Assembly: GCA_023213395.1 (NCBI GenBank)
Contig: CM041465.1
Span: 36,339,741 to 36,403,740 of the forward strand
Direction of reading: 5' to 3'
DNA: 64,000 nucleotides
Source: Cycas panzhihuaensis
Lineage: Eukaryota; Cycadophyta
The notes beneath the pieces were generated by a model. It was given only the letters and a program-made list of their open reading frames with translations, was not told the DNA's origin and did no database searches. The position numbers and the translations under genes were made by a program. Positions 34,682-44,988 of the stretch are shown here, piece by piece (position 1 is the stretch's first letter; every line of letters begins with the position of its first letter).

Positions 34682-35594
34682 TCCTAGAAGCTTCTTTCCT
34701 TAGGCAGGTTTGTTTTTACCTTTTTGAGGTACAAATCTTTTCCTCTCTTTGAAAACCTTCTTGTTCCTTTTTTTCTATGGCAATTACTTTCTTGCTGGCT
34801 TCATCAAGTGATTTAACTTTAAACAATTAAAGTTCTTGCTAAATATGTTGGTGTAATCTTCCAATATATTTTAATATTATGTCTTTGCTCAGTAAAAAGA
34901 TGTCCAACACAATAGCTTGCTTCTAAAATTCTATTGTGTAATCTTAGATATTTTGGCCCCTTTCTTATCAATAATATTACCATCTAATCCTCTACTACTC
35001 TTTATATCCAATAGAGTAAAATTACTTCTTAATAAGGGCTTTAAATCGCTGCCATGTGATTTTAGCCACATTATGGAATTTGAAGTATGTATTCTACCAA
35101 ACGAATGCATGTTTGGATAGTTTTAACCTAATAAAAGTGATTCTCTGTTAGTTTTTGTACTCATAAATAAAAAAGTATGTTTCTAGTTGGTCCAACCAAT
35201 CATCTAACTTTTTAGCATCTAAGGTTCTATCATAGATGGATAATTCAAGTTTTGCTTCTACCTTAAATGGATGCATTGTCAAAGGACTGTCATCTCCTTT
35301 ATCCTCAACTTGTTGGTCATATGCAAGTCCTTTTTGGATACTTTCACTTGTTTATTCCTTGATTGGTTCATCTTCTTCCTTCTTCTTGCCTTTGGTTATT
35401 GAAGAGGATGCACCTTGTTGAAAAATAAGCTACACCACAAGTTCAGTTTACTTATCGAGGTTTTCTTCCATCTTCATAAACCTTTTCTCTATCTCTAGCT
35501 CTGGTTCAACCATTTTCCTTCGTTGTCTATGCTCTTTCTCAAGCAGTTCAGTCAAAGGTTCGCTACTTAATTGGTATTGAAACCTAGTTTTCAT
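34682..35594 (-). pseudogene. gag (N-terminal and capsid part) of the old gypsy element
   Basis: ATG at 35594. The text runs MKTRFQYQLSSEPLTELLEK, a Glu/Arg-rich coiled stretch (KMVEPELEIEKRFMKMEENL), QGASSSITKGKKKEEDE, then the capsid pattern RTLDAKKLDDWLDQLETYFF, ITFIRLKLSKHAFVW and ITWQRFKALLRSNF. Near the copia insertion it turns basic (KRFVPQKGKNKPA). Stops replace several Gln and Trp codons. The rest of gag is at 29211-29500. Confidence 0.75.
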
Positions 35595-35673
35595 AAAATC
35601 TCTCACACAATAAAACAATAAGGGTTTTTTTTTTTTTTCAAAAATCCCTAAACTCCCAAGGGTTTTAAAAACT

Positions 35674-35687
35674 GAGCTATGATACCA
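35674..35687 (-). promoter_or_regulatory. Primer-binding site of the old gypsy element
   Basis: The minus strand reads TGGTATCATAGCTC, one change from the Met-tRNA-type site, seven bases inside the start of the 5' LTR at 35695. It fixes the orientation of the old element as minus. Confidence 0.7.
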
Positions 35688-35694
35688 AAAATAT

Positions 35695-36714
35695 TGATCT
35701 GAGTTTGAATGGGAAAGTGAAAACTTAATCTAATGAAATAAATTCATATTCAATATACAATAGAATATATTATATTTAGAAATATTTTTATTTTTCTTAT
35801 AAGATTCAATTTTATAGTGCTCTGTTGAGCACTTTCTTCACTACTACAATAATCTAGAATAGAAGAATAAGTGTTGGGCATAATCTAGCTTATTACGTCT
35901 CATTTGGATTGTTTTCTAATATTCATGAAGTGAGGTTTTATTCTCTATTTAGCCAGAAAGCTTCTTTTAGAATATTATCTAACTTGGGTATCTTCACAAG
36001 ACTGCTACCGATGTCTTCTACTTTCTCTGGCTACGTTTGAGCCTTCTTAGACTCCTCCTATACCTCACGAATAGATCTGGGTACTTCAATTTATGCTCCT
36101 ATCCTGTCTGTTTCACTTCGCACCTCCATTCTTGTCCATTCCTTGTATAGAGTTAATTTTAGAGTAATTTTCACATTTGGGATGCTATTATGAGTTATTC
36201 CCAAGGTTTTCTTGCTCCTTTCACTGTGTCTAAGATTACTGGGTGCTTCTCCTTGCCTTCTGTATAGATTTGGGTGGTTTTTCTTTCTTCCCATGTCCAT
36301 TCCTCTTCAGAAACATTTTTTCTATTTTTTTTTTCTTTTCTTTTTCCAACTCTCTATTTGATCTATTAAAAACTGATTAAAATCAGTTAAAACTTATGAT
36401 TTCTTTCCTCCATTAGGTAGATGACACTTATACAAATGCCCCCCTAAAATTTCATGACACATAAAGTTCGTTTACCCTATCAAAACGTGTTTTCTATGAG
36501 GATTGCCATTTTTTGGACGCATAAAAAATGAGACTGATCACATCTTGATAAAATATGGTCGCACCTAAGACTGGCCCGGTCGCACCTGAGGTAGGTCTAG
36601 TTCCATCGGCTACTGGTCTGATTGTACTTGAGGTAGGTCTAGTGGCATTGAGGACTAAACTGGTCATACCAAAGACTGAATTGGTTGTACCAAAATGTAT
36701 TTTTTGTTGGAGTT
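35695..36714 (-). repeat. 5' LTR of the old gypsy element, part 1
   Basis: Starts TGATCTGAGTTTGAATGGG and aligns with 14150-15150 through GTGTTGGGCA, CTTAGACTCCTC and the GGTCGCACC repeat tail. It breaks at 36714, where the gag-only LTR element is inserted. The rest of the LTR resumes at 43239. Confidence 0.85.
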
Positions 36715-37121
36715 AATCATCATCACTCCACTCCCACCTTTCCAACCAAGATTGTACATCTCATCAACTTCAATTTAGACATGTGATGTTCAACATGTCG
36801 AGGTAAGTTTAACTTTGATTTGAGTTAGTTTCATTTGAGTTAAGTTAATATTATTTTGTTATTATTTTGAATTCAGGGATTGAGAAGTTTCCCTCCTCCT
36901 CTAAATTATAAATATTGAGGGGTGTGCAATCCTAGTGTCTTTAGACACTACCCTCATTTGGGAAATTTGTAATGCTCACTTCTCACAATAGCTTGAATAC
37001 AATGCTTTCATGGTTTATGCAATATTACAACATTGATGTATTGAAGATTTATGATTTGTATTGATGTATTAAAGTTTATTCTATGTTCTACCATGTTCTC
37101 GTGTAATATATTTTTCCTACA
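36715..37121 (+). repeat. 5' LTR of the gag-only element
   Basis: Starts TGTTGGAGTTAATCATC and ends TTTCCTACA. Contains GTTTCCCTCCTCCTC and a TATAAATA box at 36907-36914, which probably drives element transcription. Partner of 42812-43238; related to 1349-1686. Confidence 0.85.
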
Positions 37122-37123
37122 TT

Positions 37124-37135
37124 TGGTATCAGAGC
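37124..37135 (+). promoter_or_regulatory. Primer-binding site of the gag-only element
   Basis: TGGTATCAGAGC two bases after the 5' LTR; exact match to the usual initiator-Met-tRNA primer site. Confidence 0.85.
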
Positions 37136-37380
37136 GAGATTTTGGGCTATTACATCTCTATTGGTGAAGTTTTTCGAAGAAGAGCAACAAGATTTACTGG
37201 TATTCTACGGTAGATTTTCTTACAAGCAAGAAATAGTAGCTATATTTATTTTCTGAAAAATTTTCAGCAAGTTTTATATATTTTTTAGCAAGATTTGCTC
37301 ATTATTGAGTTATTTTTGTGATATAACAAGTGTATTTCAGGTTTATTTATAGATTTATATGGATTCTTAGCCATATTTCT

Positions 37381-37998
37381 AGATCTACAAAGGAGATCAA
37401 CGCATTTCAGCAGCAAGTTATTTGTATTCAAACTTTTTATCATATTTAATATTTATATTTTTTTTCAGATCTATAGTTTTTTATCACATATTTGACAGTT
37501 TTTAAGTATATTTGTAGATCTAATATTTTTCGTAAATTTGCAAAAGAGATTAGTTGCATGCAAGATTCATACGGTTTTTCTTCAAGATCTATAATTTTTA
37601 CTTTAGATCTGCCATAGTTTTCCACAGATCTGGCTTATATTTTTCATATCTACTCTATCTATCAAATATTTGATAGTTTCCTAGTTTATTCTGTTCAAAT
37701 ATTCAATATTTTTTCAGATCTACTGGTTTTTACTTCAGATCTGCTTATTTCAAGAAGTATTACAATATTTTCTAGCATAGTTATTTCAGATCTGCAACAT
37801 TTAGTTTAGATTTATTATATTTCTTTTTAGATCTATATTTTTTCATCATATATTTTGATTACATTTTCAAGTCTTTTTACAGATCTATAATCTTTGGAGC
37901 ATATTCAGGTTTCTGAAGAAGTAAATACTGTAGATCTGTCTACTAGAAGGTTTTTGAAGCCTATTTTTCGTCTACAAACCAACCACATTACCAGATCT
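37381..37998 (+). repeat. Array of 13 AGATCT hexamers in the leader
   Basis: AGATCT occurs at 37381, 37467, 37516, 37585, 37605, 37626, 37716, 37737, 37788, 37829, 37881, 37932 and 37993, and once more at 38264. Flanks are similar (TTTTCAGATCTAYARTTTTT), so this is a degenerate short repeat with irregular spacing of 20-90 bp. One or fewer copies would be expected by chance in this length. Confidence 0.85.
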
Positions 37999-38523
37999 AC
38001 AATTTTTGGAGCATATTCAGCCCTCTAGAGCAACATATATAACAGATCAATTCTGCTCAGCATTTTAAAATCACTATTGCAAACCATCTTACCAAGTTCT
38101 TCGAGAGTTTTTTTTCAAATATAAACATATATTTTATGTATTTGATGCACTTTCGTGGATACACTTAGCAATCTAGTTATTTTTTGTGAATATATTCAAA
38201 AATCTAGTTTATTTGATACGTTTCTATAATCAGCCTGAATATAGATTACATTGAAAGGCACAAGATCTATTTCGGTTATTTGCATAGAAGAAAATTCTTT
38301 GAATCATTTGTATATACAAAATCATTGTATTGTTCTTTACCAACAACAGATTGAACACAAAATAGAAATAAAGAATAAATCTTAGCCTGAAAAAGGCCAC
38401 TATCTTGCATTTCTAGAAGTAGCTTTAAAGGCATTTTACAATCATAAAAGGCCATGTATTAAAGTAGAGTAATTATTTTTTGTTAAGAACTATATTTATC
38501 CTTATAAATTTGCTCAGCACCAA

Positions 38524-38718
38524 TTTGTCATATTCATTCATGAAGAATTGAATTGCACTTTTCTTTGAATATCCTTTTGTGAATGCTGGACCCAGCTCAA
38601 TACACTTATCTGCATCTTTCAGCCCTTCTGGCAAGGCTTCAAGTTTTGAGTAACAAGCTGCTTTATTACTGCAAACCCTGGGATCATTAGGATTTCTTCT
38701 AAGTTCTTCATTATAGTG
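38524..38718 (-). pseudogene. HOP/STI1 (Hsp70-Hsp90 organizing protein) TPR fragment
   Basis: From 38718 downward the minus strand reads HYNEELRRNPNDPRVCSNKA, then ACYSKLEALPEGLKDADKCI, ELGPAFTKGYSKKSAIQFF and MNEYDK: 65 codons without a stop. This is the third tetratricopeptide block of the STI1/HOP co-chaperone, which bridges Hsp70 and Hsp90; CYTKLxALPEGLKDAxKCIE is its hallmark. Upstream, nucleotide text of the preceding codons is still recognisable but frameshifted and carries stops (38719-38775). The homology ends at EYDK, where plant genes may have an intron. It lies antisense inside the gag-only element. No start, no other TPR blocks: a captured fragment. Confidence 0.85.
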
Positions 38719-38775
38719 CTAAAAAACTTCAAGATTTTGCTACCTTTTGGTGTCTATTTCATTCGACTTGCATAC

Positions 38776-39815
38776 TTGTAAGAACCTTTTTGTAAAATTT
38801 CTGTGCATATACAAAATAATTACATTTTTCAATTAATTTTAAAATAGATTTATCCATATTTATATTCAACACAAATTGAAGAACTTGCTAAACTTATAAA
38901 TTAGCAATTTTTGCTTCTTTTTCGCAAGAATACCCTTGCTCCTTCATCTCTGCAAACTGTGATAAAACTCTATTACAAGAACTCTTCATTTTCATACACA
39001 ACTTCAGGCCTCAGTTAAAAACCCAAAGGGATTCAAAGTGCATTCTATTTACATATTTAAAATCCAATACAAAAACCCTCATGCTTAAAGAAAAATAAAG
39101 ACACAAAACCCCAAATATCTTCAGAGATCTTGGTTGTAATCAACCTTAAAAAACCCAAAGAGCCTAAATCTGTTCAGGCTATGCTGCTTTGACTCTTATT
39201 ACGCTAAATACAGATTGCAAGGAGACTGTTACAAATCAACTAGGCCTCGAACTCCAAATCCAAATAAGCTGCAACTTGTTGTGGCATAGTTGGATTTACT
39301 TGAACTTGATCATGTCCTATACCATAAGGTGTAGGCTAAGAAATTGGAGCTTGTTGCACTTGCAAACCTACTTGGCCTAAATATTGCTAGACACCAGCTT
39401 GCAGAACTTGGTTTTAAATACACAAGAGTTAGACAGATCTTGTGAAGTAAACTTTCCTTCCAAACTCAGCTTCCCTTGTGGGTGACGGTGGTGGTCGTTT
39501 TTTCCACATAGGGGACCAATTCTGGTTCTATAACCATTGTTTGAGGAGCCCAAGCATCCCTCAGTCTCCTTTTTTATGTATTCTTTTATCACACCATACT
39601 AATATCCATGCAAGTCAACATTTCCTTACAATGAATGTCTATCTATTAGATGTATGTGATTATTTGTACATGATTGTTGATTGACTACTTTAAGATAATT
39701 AAATAGCGCATTGATTTCCACCAGTGACCACGTTACGACGGCGTGGAGTGTTCCCTCTGTGGCAGCTCTGTCTCCGTGGCGTCTTCGTCTCTGCGGCGCC
39801 TTCTTCCTTCTTCCT
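38776..39815. other. Sequence between the two captured gene fragments
   Basis: Less AT-rich than the rest of the element. Minus-strand pieces look coding-like but are not recognised, for example DAWAPQTMVIEPELVPYVEK near 39480-39570 and a Gln-rich stretch near 39250-39410. They may be further captured gene pieces or introns. Confidence 0.35.
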
Positions 39816-39957
39816 CAATGGTGTTATATTAGCAATTCTGATAACTTCGTCTTCTACCTTTGATGTATATCGCAAGCTCTTGAAGTCTTCATAGCTCAAG
39901 AATTTCTCTTTCCCTTTTTTCTATTCGCGAATGCGGAGCTTTCTTCCTTGAAAAATA
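39816..39957 (-). pseudogene. Cytochrome P450 fragment, K-helix exon
   Basis: An acceptor-like TTTTTCAG ends at 39958. The exon then reads FKEESSAFANRKKGK in one frame and EKFLSYEDFKSLRYTSKVED followed by EVIRIANITP in the next. A one-base change in a run of six A's near 39920-39926 separates the frames. LSYEDFKSLRYT and the ExxR motif (EVIR) are typical of the K-helix region of plant P450s of the CYP85 clan. Homology stops after NITP, where such genes often have an intron. Together with 40073-40350 it forms two consecutive exons with a 115-bp intron between them. The exact family is unknown. Confidence 0.8.
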
Positions 39958-40072
39958 CTGAAAAATGAACAGAAAATTAATGGGACGAGACAACAATCTC
40001 TATCACACACACAAGTTACTAACGAATAATTAAATAGAGATTAACTATTATTAATGAACCCTGAGCTTTCAC

Positions 40073-40350
40073 AGTACATCGGGATATTTAGCCAGGTAGC
40101 AGAGCCCCCAAATTATTACCGTGGCAGTTGATTCGTATCTGGCCATAACCAGGCATATGATATTATCGAGAACCTCATTTTCCATCAGCGTATCTCTGTC
40201 ATCGTCAACAGAATCGATCAAACTTTGTAGAAAATCCGGTTTCATAACCTTGTTCACTTTCTTGTGTTGCATTTTAGACAGAAGAATCGCTGACAACTTC
40301 TTCCTCCTCTCCCTTGGGCTCCGTTCAGCGTGTGTAGCATAGGCAATGCA
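40073..40350 (-). pseudogene. Cytochrome P450 fragment, I-helix exon
   Basis: The minus strand reads SPRERRKKLSAILLSKM, DFLQSLIDSVDDDRDTLMEN, EVLDNIICLVMARYESTATV and IIWGLCYLAKYPDVL. MARYEST corresponds to the oxygen-binding AGxET/ST motif of the I-helix, with the central Gly changed to Arg. The order and the LDNIICL...YLAKYPxVL pattern fit CYP85-clan hydroxylases (sterol, hormone and terpenoid oxidation). A GT donor follows the last codon (40072-40071). No heme-binding Cys exon is in the window. It lies antisense inside the gag-only element, so a captured, dead fragment. Confidence 0.85.
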
Positions 40351-40499
40351 TATAGGGCGGTGTCTACAGCCGCGTGACAATGCGGTGACGATAGCAGTCT
40401 CAATGGCGACTGAGATTTTAGTTATCTTATGTTTTTTATATATATTTATATATATACACTTTGTTGGGTGCATCGGTTTTGTCAACCTTTTTTTTATTG

Positions 40500-42057
40500 T
40501 TTTTTAATATCATTTTAAAAATCTTTTTTCTCTTTGTCGGTCGCCAGATATTCGCTGATTATTTCATCGTATTTTTTGTTTGTTTGTTTTATTTATATAA
40601 TTAAAAAAAAAAATTAAATTAAATTATATAAATTTTAAAATCCGGCGGTTAAAATAGGGTATTAGCCCTTTACACTTAGCCCTCAATCTTATTCAATCAC
40701 TTGCAGCCCTCATGTGATCGTAACTTACATCTAAAGGGACTTTTCACTTTTATATATACGTTTTTCATTTTTCATTTTTTTTTTTCATTTTTACATAGGG
40801 TTAATGGCGTATTTTTGCCATAACTCCTCACCGAGTCACCAGTTTCTAATGAAACTAGTTTCATTGCATCAGAAATTTTTTGTAAATCAATTTTGACTAG
40901 TCATATGACCAATTTGGTGGTAATTTAATCATGTTTCAGTCGATTTAAAGTCAATCAGTTATTTTTTCAGATTTTTTTAAACCCTTTTATAAAATCACTT
41001 TTTGAACTGATTGTATTTTATTATTGGGAAACCATTTTCTGCCCGAATTTATTCTACAGTGATCTATGTTCAACAAATTTTATTACTCACCTTTTATTTT
41101 ATTTTTTAGAATTTATTTTGACCACTATTTTAATCGTCAAAAGTGTCACTTTAGTGTTTTTCAGCTTTTTTCTTAACATTTTACCATAAAAGTACTAGTT
41201 ATTATTTCTTCTATAACTTTTCTGTTTGACATCCAAATTCACTTCTATCAGTTTTGTTGGGAATATGACTCAATTCTATTTGATTGGATATAATTTTTTA
41301 TATATTTTAATATATTTTTGCTGATTCTTAAATTCCTCAAAGTAGAGGTACTTTATTACTTTAAACTTGCCATATTTACACTTTTATATATATAATTTTT
41401 TTAATTGAAAGTATATTTAGCAATCTTATAAATGATATTTGATTCTCTTATAGCATTTTACAAGTATTTTATTGGCATTTTGATACAATTTTGAGCCCCC
41501 TACTCCTCTTATGCCTCAAAACAAGGCATGAATATTTGGTCATTCAAAACTTAACCTATATGAACCTGTTTTCAAAACGGTCAGTTCCATTAGATTCATT
41601 TCTTATTTATCTTCATATTGGTGAAGTTTCACCTTATTCTGATATCGTTTAGTATACTTTTAAAGTTGCTAAACTTAAGCATTTGACATACCCCTACATT
41701 TAAAAAAATTAAAAGGTTAAAAATTTTATTATTTTTTATCATCAAAGTTTATTTAAATTTGCATACTTAAAGGATCTTTATTACATTAAAACTTATTTTT
41801 ATATTCATTTTATTTCAAATTATATTTGAAAAGTATTTCAAACTTTATTCAAAAGCATACTTATTGAAAAGTCTTTTTATCATTATTGAAAGGATTATTT
41901 CCTTATTGCACCTATAAAGGTTGCATTCAATTGATTCATTTTCAAAGAGCATTATTTTTTTGAAAAATGATATTTGACACCATATCAGACATTATTCATT
42001 TATTGACTCATTTGATTTAGTAAAAGCATACTTTTTATGTTCTAAAGTTTTTATAAC
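40500..42057. other. AT-rich leader-like sequence of the gag-only element
   Basis: Long T-rich runs and no coding frames of note. Towards 42000 the text resembles bases 1-662 in composition and position relative to gag. Confidence 0.4.
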
Positions 42058-42573
42058 ATGGCACAATTACCTATATTTGATAGGCAAAATTTTTTAGAAT
42101 GGCACAAGGTTATGAAAAACTATTTTATTATACATGATTTATAGAAATATTTGCAAGATGACTATGATGTTAGTATTAAAACAAATATTAGAAAGGACAA
42201 TGAGGTATTAGCATTATTATTTTGTACTATTCATGATGATGTTTTTTCAAAAGTTTATGAATTAACTACTTCTAAATCAGTTTGAGATGTATTGATTTCT
42301 ATTTATGGGAGAGATACGTTCCTTGTATTTGATGATATTTTTGTTGAGCATGTGAGACATGTGACAGAATAGGTGGACCATGATGACAAAACCAATAAAG
42401 ATTCATATCAAATGCAGGATTAACTTGCTACACAAGGATTTGATCCTTCATTTGAGGGGGAGAATGAAAATGAATCCTATGACATGATGGAGAATGAATA
42501 TGATATGATAAAAAATGAATCTTATGATATGACAATTATTGATAGCATACAGATTATAAAAGATAAAGTTTAA
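42058..42573 (+). pseudogene. Decayed gag of the gag-only element
   Basis: ATG at 42058. Reads MAQLPIFDRQNFLEWHKVMK, NYFIIHDL, TAG, KYLQDDYDV, NEVLALLFCTIHDDVFSKVY, TSKSV, TGA, DVLISIYG. The same family as 663-1336; the TAG after DL is shared by both copies. The tail has an acidic repeat (NESYDM/NEYDM three times, about 42466-42525). Stops at five or more positions. UBN2-type gag packages element RNA. Confidence 0.75.
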
Positions 42574-42811
42574 ATTTAATTTTTCCTCAATGTTCCAGTT
42601 GACAAATTCAAAGTTGCATCTATACATACATACTTGAATCAAGCATCATTTACTTACCACTTTCTTAAATTACTTCATGATACAAAGATATATGTTATAA
42701 AAAGGTTGAAGCATGTTGATAAAGATCAAAATTTTAAGGTTTTTTTCAAGCATAAGTTTTATAAGTTTAAGAAAAAGATACAAGTATTTGTGATGATATT
42801 AAGGGAGAGAA

Positions 42812-43238
42812 TATTTGAGTTAATCATCATCACTCTACTCCCACGTTTCCAACTAGGATTGCACACCTTATCAACTTCAATTTAGACATGTGATGCTCAA
42901 CATGTCGAAGTAAGTCAAGGTAAGTTTAACTTTGATTTAAGTTAGCTTCATTTGAGTTAAGTTAATATTATTTTATTATTATTTTAAATTCAAGGGTTGA
43001 GGAGTTTCCCTCCTCCCCCAAATTATAAATATTGAGGGGTGTGCAACCCTGGTATCTTTAGACACCGCCCCCATTTGAGAAATTTATAATGCTCACTTCT
43101 CACAATGGCTTAAATACAATGCTTTCATGATTTATACAACATTGCAACATTGATGTATTGGAGATTTATGATTTGTATTGATGTATTAAAGTTTATTCTA
43201 TGTTTTGCCATGTTCTTCTGTAATATATTTTCCCTACA
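42812..43238 (+). repeat. 3' LTR of the gag-only element
   Basis: Starts TATTTGAGTTAATCATC (TG changed to TA) after a purine tract and ends TTCCCTACA. Aligns with 36715-37121 throughout; slightly longer through a small insertion near 42905-42920. 427 bp. Confidence 0.85.
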
Positions 43239-43380
43239 TTTTCTTCACATTTTAAGAGTCCAAATAACATTTTTTGCCTAAATAAGGTTGGACATATAAA
43301 AATAAATACCACCAAATATTTTTATACTCTTTTTAAAAGTGTATTTTGGATTTAATGTATTTGAAATTAGATTAATAACT
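43239..43380 (-). repeat. 5' LTR of the old gypsy element, part 2
   Basis: Text TTTTAAGAGTCCAAATAAC, GTTGGACATATAAAAATAAA and ATACCACCAAATATTTTTAT continues the LTR alignment exactly where 36714 stopped (compare 15140-15283). This proves that 36715-43238 is an insertion. Confidence 0.85.
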
Positions 43381-44445
43381 TTTTTTGTGGCAACTATTAA
43401 AAGACTCATCAACATCAACAAATTAACTAACTAAATACACTCACTCTAGGAATAGGGTATACCACCTAATCAAAATAAATTAGCTATAATAAGGTAATGT
43501 AAACAATGTATTCCCATGGCTATTATCAGAGATGGTAATTTAAATTTTTTACTGATGAACATATATCATATATCAACTAGACTCCTCAATGGGTGCCAAG
43601 TAAGTAATTAACATATAAGATTTCTTCTCCATGTGTCATAAATAGCTGGAAATAACATTATCACATTAATTCTCTAACATCAATGGCAAATAACTAGGTC
43701 CTCAATCAATCATAAATAGGTGGTATAATTAATGTGTGTAACAAACCAAGTGATCATGACATTTAATTGGTGTTGTACATCCTTTAAATCAAACGTGTAA
43801 ATTGTCAAGGGAAATTTTCATCATGTTTAGAATATATAAGATACCCACAACAAATTTTTGTCAAATATGTCTCACATCTTCAATTGTGTATTATTTTTTA
43901 GCCTTAAATTGTTATAAATAAGCTTTTATGCATCCATTTTTAAATGAAACTTATTTTTAATTTTTTTATTTACCATCTATATCTTCATCATGATCTTTAA
44001 ATCCTTTAAAATCATCAAAATTTGTTAAAACAACTATAAAAAAGGTTAAAAATTGTTATTTTTATGAAGTAAAAAAAATTTACTCAATTTTATACATTAA
44101 AATCTTTATCATTTAATCTTTAAAATATGCCTTACGACCACTTGTTTTGACTATCTCGAATTATTTTTTTTCAATGCAATTAATGGTTCTTCAATCTAAC
44201 ATTCTGGTTAAAATCCATAACTAAAAAAGTGTTAATATGTCATTAAAAAGTGTGCAGTCTTTAAGAAATGTTATTTAGCTCCTTTAACACTAACTTGTTA
44301 ATTGCGTGCTTACTCCATATGACCATCTGCTAAAAGTTTAAGGGGTAAGTATATTCTAAAATTTATTAAATTTAATTTAATCTAATTTTATAAATGTAAA
44401 AAAAAAAAAAATAGTTTATTAAAAATTCACATTTGCCTATTATTT
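43381..44445. other. AT-rich intergenic sequence, no gene seen
   Basis: It lies between the old gypsy element and the LINE. Poly-A and poly-T runs; no recognisable motif. Confidence 0.5.
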
Positions 44446-44988
44446 AGATCCCAAATATTTATGATTGTCTTTGGAGGATTATTTAAAAACTGGCGACGCA
44501 GGAAGGCGACTGGAAGGCGAACACGACTGGTGGCTAGGGTTGGAGCGGTCCGAGGAAGGAGACGGGGGGGCGTCCCCCTAGACGGGAACTTGCGATGGTG
44601 TGATCCATCAGGCAGGACGGATAGCATTGAAGGCGCAGGAAGATGGAACGGCGGCGGCTCTGAGGATGACAGGGGCTTTGCAGGATCCAGAATAGAGCGG
44701 GAGACGGGAGATACTTGCACTGCATGTGCATGTAGAGCTAGAGGAAGGCAGATCTGAGGCCTAAAGTGAGCTACTGGAGTACTGAAAGAGGGCGGCTCTT
44801 CGGTACTGGAATGGTGCTGATATTCTCAGCAAAGGTGGCCTTAGGTTTTCTGTTGATTCAGAAGATTTTCCTGCTCAAGACTGGCATCTCAGAAGATTAA
44901 CCAAAGAGATTCGGGGCTCATTGACAAGATTAATGGTGAGCCTATGCTGTTTTTGCTGTTTGTTTAAGCTTCTCTTTTTGCTACCCAT

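Larger units (their letters stand above)
36715..43238 (+). mobile_element. Gag-only LTR element carrying host gene fragments, plus strand
   Basis: LTRs at 36715-37121 and 42812-43238. A primer site follows the first (37124-37135) and a polypurine tract precedes the second (about 42801-42811, AAGGGAGAGAA). TTTT lies on both outer sides (36711-36714 and 43239-43242), consistent with a 4-5 bp target duplication in a T-run. The internal 5.7 kb has a long leader with an AGATCT array, two host gene fragments in antisense (HOP, P450) and a decayed gag; no protease, integrase or RT is seen. It interrupts the 5' LTR of the old gypsy element. It must have moved with proteins supplied by another element. 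Confidence 0.8.
14150..43380 (-). mobile_element. Old Ty3/gypsy element (minus strand), split by three nested insertions
   Basis: The left LTR (14150-15283) and the right LTR (35695-36714 plus 43239-43380) are diverged copies of one sequence. Between them, after removing insertions at 18691-29205, about 29500-34681 and 36715-43238, a minus-strand gypsy element reads in normal order: primer site (35674-35687), gag (35594-34682, then about 29500-29211), decayed protease and linker, RT (about 18010-17230), RNase H (17175-16963) and integrase (about 16400-15380). LTR-RT-RNaseH-integrase order and motifs such as YLDDILIF and DFLEGLSQTKNGMDYFFVVV define Ty3/gypsy. All frames are broken. The outer target duplication could not be read with confidence. 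Confidence 0.85.

Noticed and set aside
44427-44757. Overlapping short frames in the GC-rich start of the LINE
   Set aside because: They lie in the LINE 5' UTR, on both strands, and carry no motif.
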